From a bacterium (GTDB lineage Bacteria; Thermosulfidibacterota; Thermosulfidibacteria; Thermosulfidibacterales; JALWSI01), in NCBI GenBank assembly GCA_027080315.1, contig JALWSI010000059.1, positions 1 to 26,947 on the forward strand: a stretch of 26,947 bases of DNA, read 5' to 3'. The notes under the pieces were generated by a model. It was not told the origin of the DNA and did no database searches. It saw nothing but the letters and a program-made list of their open reading frames with translations. Positions 16,701-23,361 of this stretch are shown piece by piece (position 1 is the stretch's first letter; every line of letters begins with the position of its first letter). The position numbers and the translations under genes were made by a program.

Positions 16701-17503
16701 CCATCCCCATCGCCGGACGGGTGAAACTACCCATAAGAAACGGGGGGCAGAGCACCTACGAGGTTAGAATACCAAAGAGGAAGCTATCAGAAGAGGAGCA
16801 GCCGAGGTTTGAGAAGGTGATCCCCTGCCTCTTTCCAGAGCTGAAGGGAAAGGAACCCCTAATAGAGGGCCCCTTCAGGGTGTGGGGAGATATAAAGGGG
16901 CGGGATCCGGGAGACCACGAGGTGCTAAGACACCTGCACGGCTACCTCAAGGTGAAGTCTAATCCTAAGAAAGAGCTGGGCATAATCCACAAGTTCAATC
17001 TCGTCTCAAAGCTGCTCAATGTGTTGAATCCTTTGGACATGGCCCAGAATCTAACAAAAATCACCGTAGATGGCATACCCTTCACTAAGTTAATAGTAAG
17101 CCTGAAGTTTGAGGGGGAGACCTGGCCCATAGAGGAGATGGCATTGGACGGTCCCGCCATTAAGATAGTTGCCACAGGTAAGCTGAAGAAGACAGGCACC
17201 GAGATAGATGCCACTATTCTGGTGGGAATGCTCAAGACCGTAAGCCGGATAATCAAGAACATACCTTTGGTGAAGACCGTGGTGAAACACGTTCTTGGAG
17301 GAAAACACGGTTCAATCATCTCAATCCCCGTTCAGGTAAGCGGCCCCATAAACGATCCCTTGGTGGTGCCCATGTCCCCCACTGCTGTGGGCTCAGAGGT
17401 GTTCGGAATTGTGAAGAGAACCTTGGGGCTCCCAGTAAAGCTCTTATCTCCCCTTCTGCCCAGCGAGAAGAGAGAGGATAACAAAACCCAACATGAAAGG
17501 TAG
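13736..17503 (+). CDS. giant AsmA-like (YhdP/TamB-type) envelope protein
   Basis: 1255 residues. One N-terminal membrane anchor (about 8-30, WIMPLILGALIAIFMVVSPIL) is followed by a very long periplasmic region of repeating beta-strands. Segments such as LSSLNLKGVDASVVV, LSLERCKVSLYSP and INLDAYGNNTIADLL match the AsmA style. The C-terminal part (about 1090-1215), with NLTKITVDGIPFTKL and IDATILVGMLKTVSRIIKNI, resembles AsmA_2-type C-termini. Proteins of this class are thought to form hydrophobic grooves bridging the periplasm for lipid transport to the outer membrane. It overlaps GT9 by 11 nt and queE by 11 nt. The position after lptD supports an outer-membrane role; the subfamily is not decided. 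Confidence 0.88.
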   Translation: MKGKIRLVWIMPLILGALIAIFMVVSPILISGAIEKFHVKLRAEETIENLTGGTANIGTLSAALFPIPHIVIDNSTVKIPGRLDLKVDKVEIYPRIFYLLQGKMLLSSLNLKGVDASVVVVHSKKRGKPVNLKSIKIPTIWFALPPLNSLSLERCKVSLYSPKKDKPFLVIHPLNLKASLNHNRLNLKLRLKTGYSEEVYLKGKGDLLFNNAYAKVEITNLRPHLWLKELLPHPPKGFKKGNFNFIGHLKKRGSDILAQGTASIPILTFKTKETTKEVTLSLPKAQGTWEGNKKGWTLNLKEIHLQYPPAKMGITVVKRKKEASIVLRAAQLDLGALRTWLKQVPPVYHYLHNLFDIVHQGTARNLTVGFHGESFKEISNIRRLSIDGAVEHALVMIPKVKLPVREVRGTVHMENATIVGSNLEGLFASSTKVSNGRFSLLSLKVKKNHMHPFHINLDAYGNNTIADLLPVLKRLIHNREILKELNRMEAQGSARLHLYLGEYLEALHADARVEELKGVVKYKAIPFPVHFLKGSGRYHNSTIEWEGIEASVGNTTVSHLSGSLSPLHGNPTLQIRELKGSLEMQEIRYWLQSYPVLHPYTAIFPSIEGRLEVKSCRLKGPLTKPEKWRFNLMATPQNLNFSFTLVPFTVTLMGGTLTFTERLLKMDRVTAIGEGSRMKVSGWLKDYIGRPSAAKVRYSGTMGGPLYRFIAQLSETPKALWLKTPFETNGVWRWKGGLAHTLKGRASWSSGERAAVDLTSSEEGLFVRNASLTTKGTRCNSTATIPFNNRKPIEISFEGRLNYRDVENVFLDHGFLVEGGFIEGKGFFASVDLKRPKRSLMKGWLKAKNIKTDGYLIKNLEAEGTPKGLTLNNLIFMYGEEEFKAKLNLILSTPLNLTGIIQGSVLRIPHEKAEVKAQKGRPTVETQGGKPSRTIHWERYLESIEGTLTLNIGEIEYGNYTIDHFLGTLNILGERAGVEIDMRKGEVCTIPIAGRVKLPIRNGGQSTYEVRIPKRKLSEEEQPRFEKVIPCLFPELKGKEPLIEGPFRVWGDIKGRDPGDHEVLRHLHGYLKVKSNPKKELGIIHKFNLVSKLLNVLNPLDMAQNLTKITVDGIPFTKLIVSLKFEGETWPIEEMALDGPAIKIVATGKLKKTGTEIDATILVGMLKTVSRIIKNIPLVKTVVKHVLGGKHGSIISIPVQVSGPINDPLVVPMSPTAVGSEVFGIVKRTLGLPVKLLSPLLPSEKREDNKTQHER

Positions 17504-18188
17504 AACCCTGAAGATCTCGGAGTGTTTCACCTCCATTCAGGGAGAGGGGATCTTTACGGGAACGCCTGTCCTTTTCTTGAGGCTTGCAGGTTGCAACTTA
17601 AGATGCAGCTTCTGCGACACCAAATACGCGTGGGATAAAGGAGAAGAGATGGAGGTTGAGAAGGTGTCCCGGCTCATCAACCAGGCTCCCCTTAAGGATG
17701 TGGTGATCACCGGTGGCGAGCCCCTGTTGCAACCAGAAGGGCTTTTGGAGCTCATAAGCGCCCTGGATAGCAACAAACGCCTTCACCTTGAGACCAATGG
17801 CACCCTGTGGGAAGAAGAGCTGTTTGGAAGATTCCAGATGGTAACCATATCCCCCAAGCTGAAGAGCATGGCAAAGGAGGGTTTACAACACAAGGTGCTT
17901 GAGCGGTTTCACCGCTGGAGCGGCCCCCAGCAAGTGAAGCTCTTGGTGAGAGGGCAGAATGACTGGGAGGAAGCAGGGGGTTTGTTGGAAAAGTACCCTC
18001 GTTGGGGAAGGGAGATACCCCTCATCTTTCAGCCCCTCTGCGCAGAAGAGAACCGGGAAGACTACCTGAACCTGTGCACCATGCTCGCAGATGAGTTTTT
18101 GGAATGGAGAAAGGTAAAAGACTTAAAGAAGGTGAGGTTTCTACCCCAGCTCCACAAGGTGCTCTGGTGGGGTGAGGAGGGACGATGA
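17493..18188 (+). CDS. queE: 7-carboxy-7-deazaguanine synthase (radical SAM)
   Basis: Makes the deazaguanine ring of queuosine precursors: 6-carboxytetrahydropterin gives 7-carboxy-7-deazaguanine, using SAM and a 4Fe-4S cluster. 231 residues. The cluster motif is C34-x3-C38-x2-C41 in GCNLRCSFCDTKYAW, the usual QueE form. SIQGEGIFTGTPVLFLRLAG precedes it, and VITGGEPLLQ and HLETNGT are the expected SAM and substrate regions. The start ATG 17493 lies inside the end of the AsmA gene. The ribosome site (AGAGAGGA) is about 14 nt away, so translation may depend on the gene before. No queC, queD or queF is in the window, and no riboswitch fits between the overlapping genes. Confidence 0.97.
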   Translation: MKGRTLKISECFTSIQGEGIFTGTPVLFLRLAGCNLRCSFCDTKYAWDKGEEMEVEKVSRLINQAPLKDVVITGGEPLLQPEGLLELISALDSNKRLHLETNGTLWEEELFGRFQMVTISPKLKSMAKEGLQHKVLERFHRWSGPQQVKLLVRGQNDWEEAGGLLEKYPRWGREIPLIFQPLCAEENREDYLNLCTMLADEFLEWRKVKDLKKVRFLPQLHKVLWWGEEGR

Positions 18189-18754
18189 AGCCACTAATAC
18201 TTGCCATAGCCGGCAGCCCCAGAAGGCACGGCAACACCGAGATCCTTCTGGATCAGGCCATTGCCGGGGCAGAAGAGGCAGGGGCCAGGGTTGAGAAGCT
18301 GATTGTGGCAGAGATGAACATTGCACCCTGCACCTCCTGCGGGGTGTGCCTTGAGACGGGGCTCTGCTCCATAAGGGATGAGATGGAGGAGGTGTATAGG
18401 CATCTATTGACATGCCAGGCCATAATCGTAGCCACACCGGTCTTCTTCTACGGCATTCCCGCCCAGCTTAAGGCCTTGGTGGACCGCTGCCAGGCCTTGT
18501 GGGCACGAAAAGAGAGATTGGGAGAAAGCCTCAGGGAGGAAAGGGGCCATGCCCTTCTCATCTCTGTAGGGGGCACCGGGGGAAGCAAGGTGTTCACAGG
18601 GGTTAGACTAACCATGGAACTCATATTCAGGCTTCTGGATATGGAAGAACTTCCGCCTCTTTTAGTGGAACGGGTGGACGAGAAGGGAGAGATCTTAAAA
18701 CACTCCGACTCCCTTAAGCTGGCAAGGGAACTGGGCAAGAAGCTGGTGGAATGA
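18185..18754 (+). CDS. iron-sulfur flavoprotein / NADPH-dependent FMN reductase family
   Basis: 189 residues with a flavodoxin-like fold. The N-terminus AIAGSPRRHGNTEILLDQAI binds the FMN phosphate. A compact cysteine motif follows, C49-x2-C52-x2-C55-x5-C61 (CTSCGVCLETGLC), as in iron-sulfur flavoproteins that carry a 4Fe-4S cluster. ATPVFFYGIPAQLKALVDR (about 80-98) is the second flavin-binding stretch. Such proteins pass electrons between ferredoxin-like donors and unknown acceptors in anaerobes. The ATG overlaps the queE stop (ATGA) with a strong GAGGAGGG site. The pairing with the radical-SAM enzyme QueE could mean it supplies reducing power, but that is inference. Last gene of the plus-strand operon. 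Confidence 0.9.
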   Translation: MKPLILAIAGSPRRHGNTEILLDQAIAGAEEAGARVEKLIVAEMNIAPCTSCGVCLETGLCSIRDEMEEVYRHLLTCQAIIVATPVFFYGIPAQLKALVDRCQALWARKERLGESLREERGHALLISVGGTGGSKVFTGVRLTMELIFRLLDMEELPPLLVERVDEKGEILKHSDSLKLARELGKKLVE

Positions 18755-18828
18755 GCTCTACTCTGTCGGAAGCGGAGAGGTGAGCTCTGCCCAGAGGTCT
18801 TTTGCGTACAAGGGGTTGAATATTGCCC

Positions 18829-18872
18829 CGTGCAAATTGCAAGTTAAACTTTAGATCTGCACGCTAACTTGC
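18829..18872. other. two interleaved inverted repeats (pseudoknot-type layout)
   Basis: CGTGCA (18829-18834) is complementary to TGCACG (18858-18863), and GCAAGTTA (18839-18846) is complementary to TAACTTGC (18865-18872). The order A-B-A'-B' is that of an H-type pseudoknot if transcribed. It lies between the ends of two convergent operons, in the 209-bp gap 18755-18963, which otherwise shows no gene or T-run terminator. Confidence 0.45.
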
Positions 18873-18963
18873 GGAGCAGCAGAATCTCTTTACCTGAAAC
18901 TGGAAAGCTCCCACCCACCAACATTCCCCCTTCGCCCCCAACATTGACACCATCATTAAAAAC

Positions 18964-19680
18964 CTAAACCACCCAAATCCCCCTCTTCCTCCCCGAAAAG
19001 GGCAGGCGATATCGAAAGACCTGCCCCCCATATTTATCCTTTAACTGAACAGAATCTTTGAAAGATAGAAACAGTAGAATCGCCCCTTTCTCGCTCTTAA
19101 GCGGTCTAACCAACTCAAGGGCCCGTTCAGGTGCCGCAAGGGCCCGGGCCATCACAAAGGGGAATCTCTCTTCAACCTCCTCAGCCCTTTTGTGAATAAC
19201 CCTAACCCTATTGCCCAACCCCAGAACACGAACCATATGAGACACAAAGGCAAGGCGTTTCTGCGAGCTCTCTATGCCAACCCCGTAAAGCCTCTCATCT
19301 GCCACAACAAGGGGTAAAAGGGGAAACCCCGCCCCGCATCCCACGTCTGCAAAGGTGGTGCGGCTCTGGCTATGGGAAGGACCAGCATCTTTACTAACAG
19401 AATCGGAATCATCTCTAACGCTCTTGGGGAAAACCAAGGATATCCCCACCTCAGGAAAAAGCAGAGGCGCCAGAGAGTCCAAGATCTCCACCTCAACCAG
19501 CTCCTCCGGCTCTGACAGGGATGTTAGATTATGCACCCTGTTCCATTTGGTCAGTTCCTCCAAAAGCAGCGAAAGCTGCTCAACCTTTTCTACTGAAAGG
19601 CGCAATTGAACAGGAGACTCAGCCGTAACGGAGGAGACCAGTTTCCCGAGACCCTGGGTGATCAGAGCCGCCCAGTCCAT
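18964..19680 (-). CDS. rsmG: 16S rRNA (guanine527-N7)-methyltransferase, with Ser-rich insertion
   Basis: Methylates G527 of 16S rRNA with SAM; cytosolic. 238 residues. The family pattern LTKWNRVHNLTSLSEPEELVEVEILDSLAPL occupies residues 43-73 and the SAM-binding loop FADVGCGAGFPLLPL 110-124. ARALAAPERALELVRPLK and the C-terminal FSGRKRGIWVV are also typical. Residues about 79-108 are an unusual Ser/Asp-rich insertion between DSLAPL and the SAM motif, where relatives have a short loop. The gene usually sits beside mnmG and parAB near the origin; here it ends the polyamine/lipid operon, 3 nt after the preceding stop. No strong ribosome site; probably coupled. Confidence 0.93.
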   Translation of the reverse strand: MDWAALITQGLGKLVSSVTAESPVQLRLSVEKVEQLSLLLEELTKWNRVHNLTSLSEPEELVEVEILDSLAPLLFPEVGISLVFPKSVRDDSDSVSKDAGPSHSQSRTTFADVGCGAGFPLLPLVVADERLYGVGIESSQKRLAFVSHMVRVLGLGNRVRVIHKRAEEVEERFPFVMARALAAPERALELVRPLKSEKGAILLFLSFKDSVQLKDKYGGQVFRYRLPFSGRKRGIWVV

Positions 19681-19683
19681 AAC

Positions 19684-20394
19684 CTAAGGCAGTCGTCTTA
19701 TGGGCTTTATGAGTCTGGTGGACACAAAGTGTCTGCCCGGCACAAGGGGAATGGGAATCTCAAAATGCCTAACAAAGGGAGCTGCCTGCACCCCGGTGAT
19801 CTCAATGTCACTAAGCTCAGGAGTGACAAAGAACCACTTCTGAACCAAGGGCGAGAAGGGAGCGGCAAAGAGGTACGAGACCACCGCAGCAATCACCACC
19901 CCAAATGGGCTGAAGAACCGCAGGAAGAACATGAGCACCAGCATAATGAGAAAGAGCATGAAACCGCTGGTCATGTTGGCGGTGGCACATCCCCTGTGCA
20001 CCATGAGGGCATGGTCCCCTGAAAGCACCCGTTTCCTACCCCTCTGCGCCGCCTCCATAATGGCATCGGGGCTCATGATACCCTCAGGAAGATTAACATA
20101 GAACCCCACCTCCTGAGCCATGCCCTTGGGTCGTGAGCTTATCCCCTCCTCCTCCAAGATGTTCAGGGTGGCATGGCAGAGGGCATGGTTCTTTCTCAGC
20201 CTTGGATCACGCCACAGGTTCCACAGATGCCTCGGCAACTCCCACCATCCTCCCATTGAGAAGAGCACAAACTCGTAAGAGAAGAGCATGATGCTAATCA
20301 GTAAGAGAAGAGGGATCAGTATCCAGAAGAGAGGATTGAAGAGGATCAGCATGAGAATAACAAGGCACGAGAACGGGAACCAGAGCTCAAGCAC
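19684..20394 (-). CDS. uncharacterised integral membrane protein with HALxHATLN motif (DUF6391-like)
   Basis: 236 residues from GTG 20394. That start has GGAGG six bases upstream and overlaps the preceding stop by 8 nt; a TTG at 20412 would place this ribosome site inside the gene. Two membrane segments near residues 6-38 form a hairpin, and hydrophobic segments lie near 139-180. Between them, KNHALCHATLNILEEEG (about 69-85) and SGDHALMVHRGCATAN (about 125-140) give conserved-looking His, Cys and Asn residues next to the membrane. The first motif recalls the DUF6391 family, whose function is unknown. The C-terminal tail (about 190-236) is soluble and basic. Its place after a phospholipid-type transferase suggests a membrane-linked role only by context. 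Confidence 0.8.
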   Translation of the reverse strand: MLELWFPFSCLVILMLILFNPLFWILIPLLLLISIMLFSYEFVLFSMGGWWELPRHLWNLWRDPRLRKNHALCHATLNILEEEGISSRPKGMAQEVGFYVNLPEGIMSPDAIMEAAQRGRKRVLSGDHALMVHRGCATANMTSGFMLFLIMLVLMFFLRFFSPFGVVIAAVVSYLFAAPFSPLVQKWFFVTPELSDIEITGVQAAPFVRHFEIPIPLVPGRHFVSTRLIKPIRRLP

Positions 20395-20980
20395 CGGTAT
20401 CCTCCCTCTCAAGCATGGCCTTGGTGTGAAGAATACGCTGGATTGCAGTCACATTGGCAAAAACAGCAACCAAGATCACTGCCCACCACAAAAAGCCCAG
20501 CAAGGCCCCTGCAATGAGCATAATCACCCGCTCGGGGCGCTCTGCTATACCCACCTGGCACTGAGGTATCAGGCTCTCGGCCCGGGCCCTTGTGTAGCTA
20601 ACCATCACAGAGCCCAGAAGGGCCAGAAAGGCCGCAACGAAAAGGCCGATACTCTTCAAAGAGCACGCCTGGTAAAGCAATCCACCGTAGATGAAGATGT
20701 CCGAGTACCTGTCCACTGTGGAGTCAAGAAAGGCCCCAAAGGGAGAAGCCTGATTGGTCACCCGGGCGATCCCTCCGTCCAAACAGTCGCACAATCCCGC
20801 TGCTATGAGCACCACCCCAGCCCAGCGGTTGTATCCAGTTGCAAATAGAAGACCGCCAGCTGCACTTAAAATGGCCCCTGCCACTGTGAGGTGGTTGGGT
20901 GTAATCCCAAAGTCTGCCATCTTTTTGGCCACAGGCTGAAAGAGCGGAGAGAAGATATCCCTGTACCTGCTTGACAGCAT
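20387..20980 (-). CDS. CDP-alcohol phosphatidyltransferase (PIP-synthase/PgsA-like)
   Basis: Integral-membrane enzyme that moves a phosphatidyl group from CDP-diacylglycerol to an alcohol. 197 residues with about six membrane segments. The full signature D65-x2-D68-G69-x2-A72-R73-x8-G82-x3-D86-x3-D90 is intact (CDCLDGGIARVTNQASPFGA, then FLDSTVD). SYTRARAE in the third quarter and the ITPNHLTVAG start resemble phosphatidylinositol-phosphate synthases and archaetidylinositol-phosphate synthases more than glycerol-phosphate PgsA, so an inositol-phosphate acceptor is a reasonable guess. GGAG lies six bases before the ATG. Three nt separate it from speE; it overlaps the next gene by 8 nt. Confidence 0.9.
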   Translation of the reverse strand: MLSSRYRDIFSPLFQPVAKKMADFGITPNHLTVAGAILSAAGGLLFATGYNRWAGVVLIAAGLCDCLDGGIARVTNQASPFGAFLDSTVDRYSDIFIYGGLLYQACSLKSIGLFVAAFLALLGSVMVSYTRARAESLIPQCQVGIAERPERVIMLIAGALLGFLWWAVILVAVFANVTAIQRILHTKAMLEREDTGA

Positions 20981-20983
20981 AGG

Positions 20984-21853
20984 CTACTCCACCATCTCTT
21001 CCACGTAACGGGGAAGGGCCAGGGCGGCTTTATGGAGAGAAGGGGTGTAGTAGCGAAGGGTACCCTTCAGTCCCTCAAGGGGACGACTGGGACCATGGGC
21101 GGGATCAGGCCCAAGGGAACCCAAGGTGAAGCTCCAGGGTCCTCCGTAGGCAGGCACAGAAGAGAGGTATGAGCAGCTTATGGGGAAGAGCTCCTTAAAG
21201 ATAGCCGCCACCTGCCTCAAAACCTCAGGCTGAAACAGGGGAGACCCTGACTGCACCGCAATAACCCCCTTCTCCCTAAGAACCCGTCTGCACTGGCTGT
21301 AGAACTCTTTTTTGAACAGCCCCTCTGCCGGGCCAATGGGATCGGTGGAATCAACTAAGATCACATCAAAGGAGCCATCAGGTGCGTTGCCCACGTAAGA
21401 GATGCCATCACCCACCACCACCGTGGCCCTGGGGTCTGAGAATCCCGAGGCAAGCTCAGGAAGAAAGCGCCTGCTCACCTCCATCACCTCTGAATCTATC
21501 TCCACCTGCACCGCCTCTTCCACACAGGGGTGTCTCAGCACCTCTCTCAGGGTGCCTCCGTCGCCCCCACCAATGATGAGCACCCTTTTGGGCTTGGCAT
21601 GGGTGAACATGGGCAGGTGCACCAGCATCTCGTGGTATCCACACTCGTCTCTCTCGGTGAGCATGGTCATACCGTCAAGCACCAGCACCTTTCCAAAGCT
21701 CTCGCTCTCAAACAGGTCAATCTGCTGGTACTCGCTCTCCCCCGAATAGAGGGTCTGGCGAATACGAAAGGCTATGCGCCAGCCCTTGTCAAAGGGCTCG
21801 GTGTACCAGAGATCGGTGGCCCTTTTAGGAGCAGCAGCGGGGATCAATCCCAT
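20984..21853 (-). CDS. speE: polyamine aminopropyltransferase (spermidine synthase family)
   Basis: Transfers aminopropyl from decarboxylated SAM to a di- or polyamine. 289 residues. The N-terminal strand domain has [14 protein letters not shown] (37-50) and [18 protein letters not shown] (53-70). The cofactor loop GGGDGG is at 95-100, and the catalytic segment [14 protein letters not shown] (167-180) carries D168 and D171. The C-terminal region has [14 protein letters not shown]. The start overlaps pdaD by 10 nt with no good ribosome site. The operon encodes arginine decarboxylase but no agmatinase, so agmatine is a possible natural acceptor in place of putrescine. Motifs alone do not settle the substrate. 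Confidence 0.95.
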   Translation of the reverse strand: MGLIPAAAPKRATDLWYTEPFDKGWRIAFRIRQTLYSGESEYQQIDLFESESFGKVLVLDGMTMLTERDECGYHEMLVHLPMFTHAKPKRVLIIGGGDGGTLREVLRHPCVEEAVQVEIDSEVMEVSRRFLPELASGFSDPRATVVVGDGISYVGNAPDGSFDVILVDSTDPIGPAEGLFKKEFYSQCRRVLREKGVIAVQSGSPLFQPEVLRQVAAIFKELFPISCSYLSSVPAYGGPWSFTLGSLGPDPAHGPSRPLEGLKGTLRYYTPSLHKAALALPRYVEEMVE

Positions 21854-22311
21854 AACACCACCGCGGCGAAGGCGGTGCCTATCTTCTCTACCACGTGTTC
21901 CACCGCCACGCTTTTCAACCTCTTTATCTCCTTGCCCCTCATGCGCATACCCTCTTCAGCCATCCTGCGCACCGTCTCTTCAATCTCCTCCTTGGGGCCC
22001 GGAGCGGCGTACTCCATAATGAGGGCAGCGTGGTCTTCGTCGGTGGGAAATGCAGCAGCCACCCCTGCGCTTATCCTCTCTCCAGAGGTTGAAGAGGTTA
22101 TGCTGGCGTAGGCAACGGGCACCAGCGCACCCTGGGGCAGGGGTACAGGATCAATCTCTTTGCAGTGAGGGGGAATGATGCTGCTCATCTTCACCAGATT
22201 GGTGTTACCTATCCCCGCATCCAGCAGGGCCCCGTCAAAGGAGTTGAGGGGAGAGAACCCCTCCGATCTGCCCTTCACAAAGAAGAATGTGGTGGGCATG
22301 GTGAAGATCAT
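21844..22311 (-). CDS. pdaD: pyruvoyl-dependent arginine decarboxylase
   Basis: Makes agmatine from arginine using a covalently bound pyruvoyl group. 155 residues, the size expected for the archaeal-type proenzyme. The self-cleavage site is in [11 protein letters not shown], between S43 and S44; S44 becomes the pyruvoyl. [15 protein letters not shown] and the [19 protein letters not shown] stretch are family hallmarks, and [13 protein letters not shown] follows. The ATG overlaps the speD stop (ATGA) and has AGGAGG six bases upstream. The type is common in archaea and scattered in bacteria. Together with speD and speE it gives a short arginine route to polyamines that needs no PLP. Confidence 0.95.
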   Translation of the reverse strand: MIFTMPTTFFFVKGRSEGFSPLNSFDGALLDAGIGNTNLVKMSSIIPPHCKEIDPVPLPQGALVPVAYASITSSTSGERISAGVAAAFPTDEDHAALIMEYAAPGPKEEIEETVRRMAEEGMRMRGKEIKRLKSVAVEHVVEKIGTAFAAVVLWD

Positions 22312-22709
22312 CGCATACCTCCTGCAGCAGCAACGGGCTTGTAGTTAAGCTCTTCAACATGGTGAAGCTGTCCCCGCCTCATCTCCATGGTGAACATGGT
22401 CTCTGCCTTCAACGCCTCTTTGAGATACTCAAAGGCTATCCAGGGGTCCACAGAGTCTCCGCAGGTGAAGAGATCCACCGCGGCGTACTGGTACTCTGGC
22501 CAGGTGTGTATGGCCAGATGCGACTCTGCTATCACCACCACCCCGCTTACTCCATGGGGGTTGAACAGGTGAAAAACGCTCTCCACAATGGTGGCACCAC
22601 TGTTAAGGGCCGCCTCTTTCATGGACCGCTCAATGAGCTCAACGGAGTTCAGGCGGTCTCTATCGCATCCATAAAACTCAACCAACACATGCCTTCCCAG
22701 TGATTTCAT
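22308..22709 (-). CDS. speD: S-adenosylmethionine decarboxylase proenzyme
   Basis: Pyruvoyl enzyme that makes decarboxylated SAM, the aminopropyl donor for SpeE. 133 residues from ATG 22709, chosen because AAAGGAG lies six bases upstream; an ATG at 22730 adds seven residues without a ribosome site. The self-cleavage site is E62/S63 in [12 protein letters not shown], with H68 and C83 (LFTCG) as the partner residues, the same spacing as the Thermotoga maritima enzyme. It is 59 nt downstream of the regulator gene and couples to pdaD by ATGA. Two pyruvoyl decarboxylases in a row make the pathway PLP-independent. Confidence 0.97.
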   Translation of the reverse strand: MKSLGRHVLVEFYGCDRDRLNSVELIERSMKEAALNSGATIVESVFHLFNPHGVSGVVVIAESHLAIHTWPEYQYAAVDLFTCGDSVDPWIAFEYLKEALKAETMFTMEMRRGQLHHVEELNYKPVAAAGGMR

Positions 22710-22735
22710 CTTCTTCTCCTTTCCATTCACCAGCG

Positions 22736-22749
22736 TTGACCTGGGTCAA
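22736..22749 (-). promoter_or_regulatory. palindrome in the speD leader
   Basis: TTGACC and GGTCAA are inverted repeats separated by 2 bp, 27 nt before the speD ATG and 19 nt after the regulator stop. It could be an operator or just spacer; it does not match the AAACG/CGTTT sites at the operon promoter. Confidence 0.25.
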
Positions 22750-22768
22750 GCCTGGGTTGGTGCCAAGT

Positions 22769-23299
22769 TTAGTAGGTCACCATGATCAGCACTGCCTCTT
22801 CCTCGCTTCTGTTCTCAAGGGTGAACTCGTTGTCAGGAAAGAGATATATCACGTCCTCCTCCCCTACCTTGATCTCCTCACCGTTCACCCTTAGCCATAG
22901 CTCTCCTTTAAGCAGGTAGCCAAAGATCTCTTCGTCATCAAAATCATCGCTTGTAAGCACCCCTTTAGAGGCTATGACCACATAGTAGGGATCCAACTCC
23001 CTGTATTGGATGTCAGGGGTGAGGAGCATTCTTCTCACCCCCGCAATATCCTCCTCAGCAAGTTCTCGCTCTTCTTTTCTGAACACATTGCGTTCGGGCA
23101 CCTCTATGTCTTGAAAGAAGGAGCTTATGTCTTCGCCCATCACGTCAAGCACCTGCTTCAGGGCCGCAACCGAAGGGGAGGCCTTGTCCCTCTCCACCTG
23201 AGAGAGAAACCCCTTGGTCAGATTGGCCCTGTTTGCAAGCTCCTCTAAGGTGAGGGCCTTTGACTTTCTCAACCTTCTCAGCTTCTTGCCTATCTCCAC
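22769..23299 (-). CDS. XRE-family regulator with cupin sensor domain (polyamine operon)
   Basis: 176 residues. Residues 1-60 are a Cro/CI-type helix-turn-helix (KLRRLRKSKALTLEELANRA, then LTKGFLSQVERDKASPSV). Residues about 105-176 are a cupin barrel ending GEEDVIYLFPDNEFTLENRS. This is the architecture of PuuR-like and related small-ligand regulators; a polyamine ligand is a natural guess because the gene heads the speD-pdaD-speE operon. The start is GTG 23299 with GAAGGTG five bases upstream. It is likely autoregulated: its promoter (23374-23402) overlaps one AAACG/CGTTT inverted repeat and precedes a second. Repressor versus activator is inferred from the site position. Confidence 0.92.
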   Translation of the reverse strand: MEIGKKLRRLRKSKALTLEELANRANLTKGFLSQVERDKASPSVAALKQVLDVMGEDISSFFQDIEVPERNVFRKEERELAEEDIAGVRRMLLTPDIQYRELDPYYVVIASKGVLTSDDFDDEEIFGYLLKGELWLRVNGEEIKVGEEDVIYLFPDNEFTLENRSEEEAVLIMVTY

Positions 23300-23338
23300 T
23301 TCGGCACCTTCTTTCTAAACTTTTCCCTTACCTATCAA

Positions 23339-23352
23339 ACAAAACGTTTTGT
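23339..23352. promoter_or_regulatory. operator-like palindrome O2 (ACAAAACGTTTTGT)
   Basis: A 14-bp perfect palindrome in the leader of the regulator gene, about 15 bp past the expected start of transcription. It shares the AAACG/CGTTT half-sites with O1, whose centre is about 22 bp away, close to two helical turns. Confidence 0.6.
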
Positions 23353-23361
23353 CGCATTTGG

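Noticed and set aside
17380-17500. PreQ1 riboswitch before queE
   Set aside because: queE starts inside the AsmA gene and the preceding bases are coding, with no preQ1-type pseudoknot seen.
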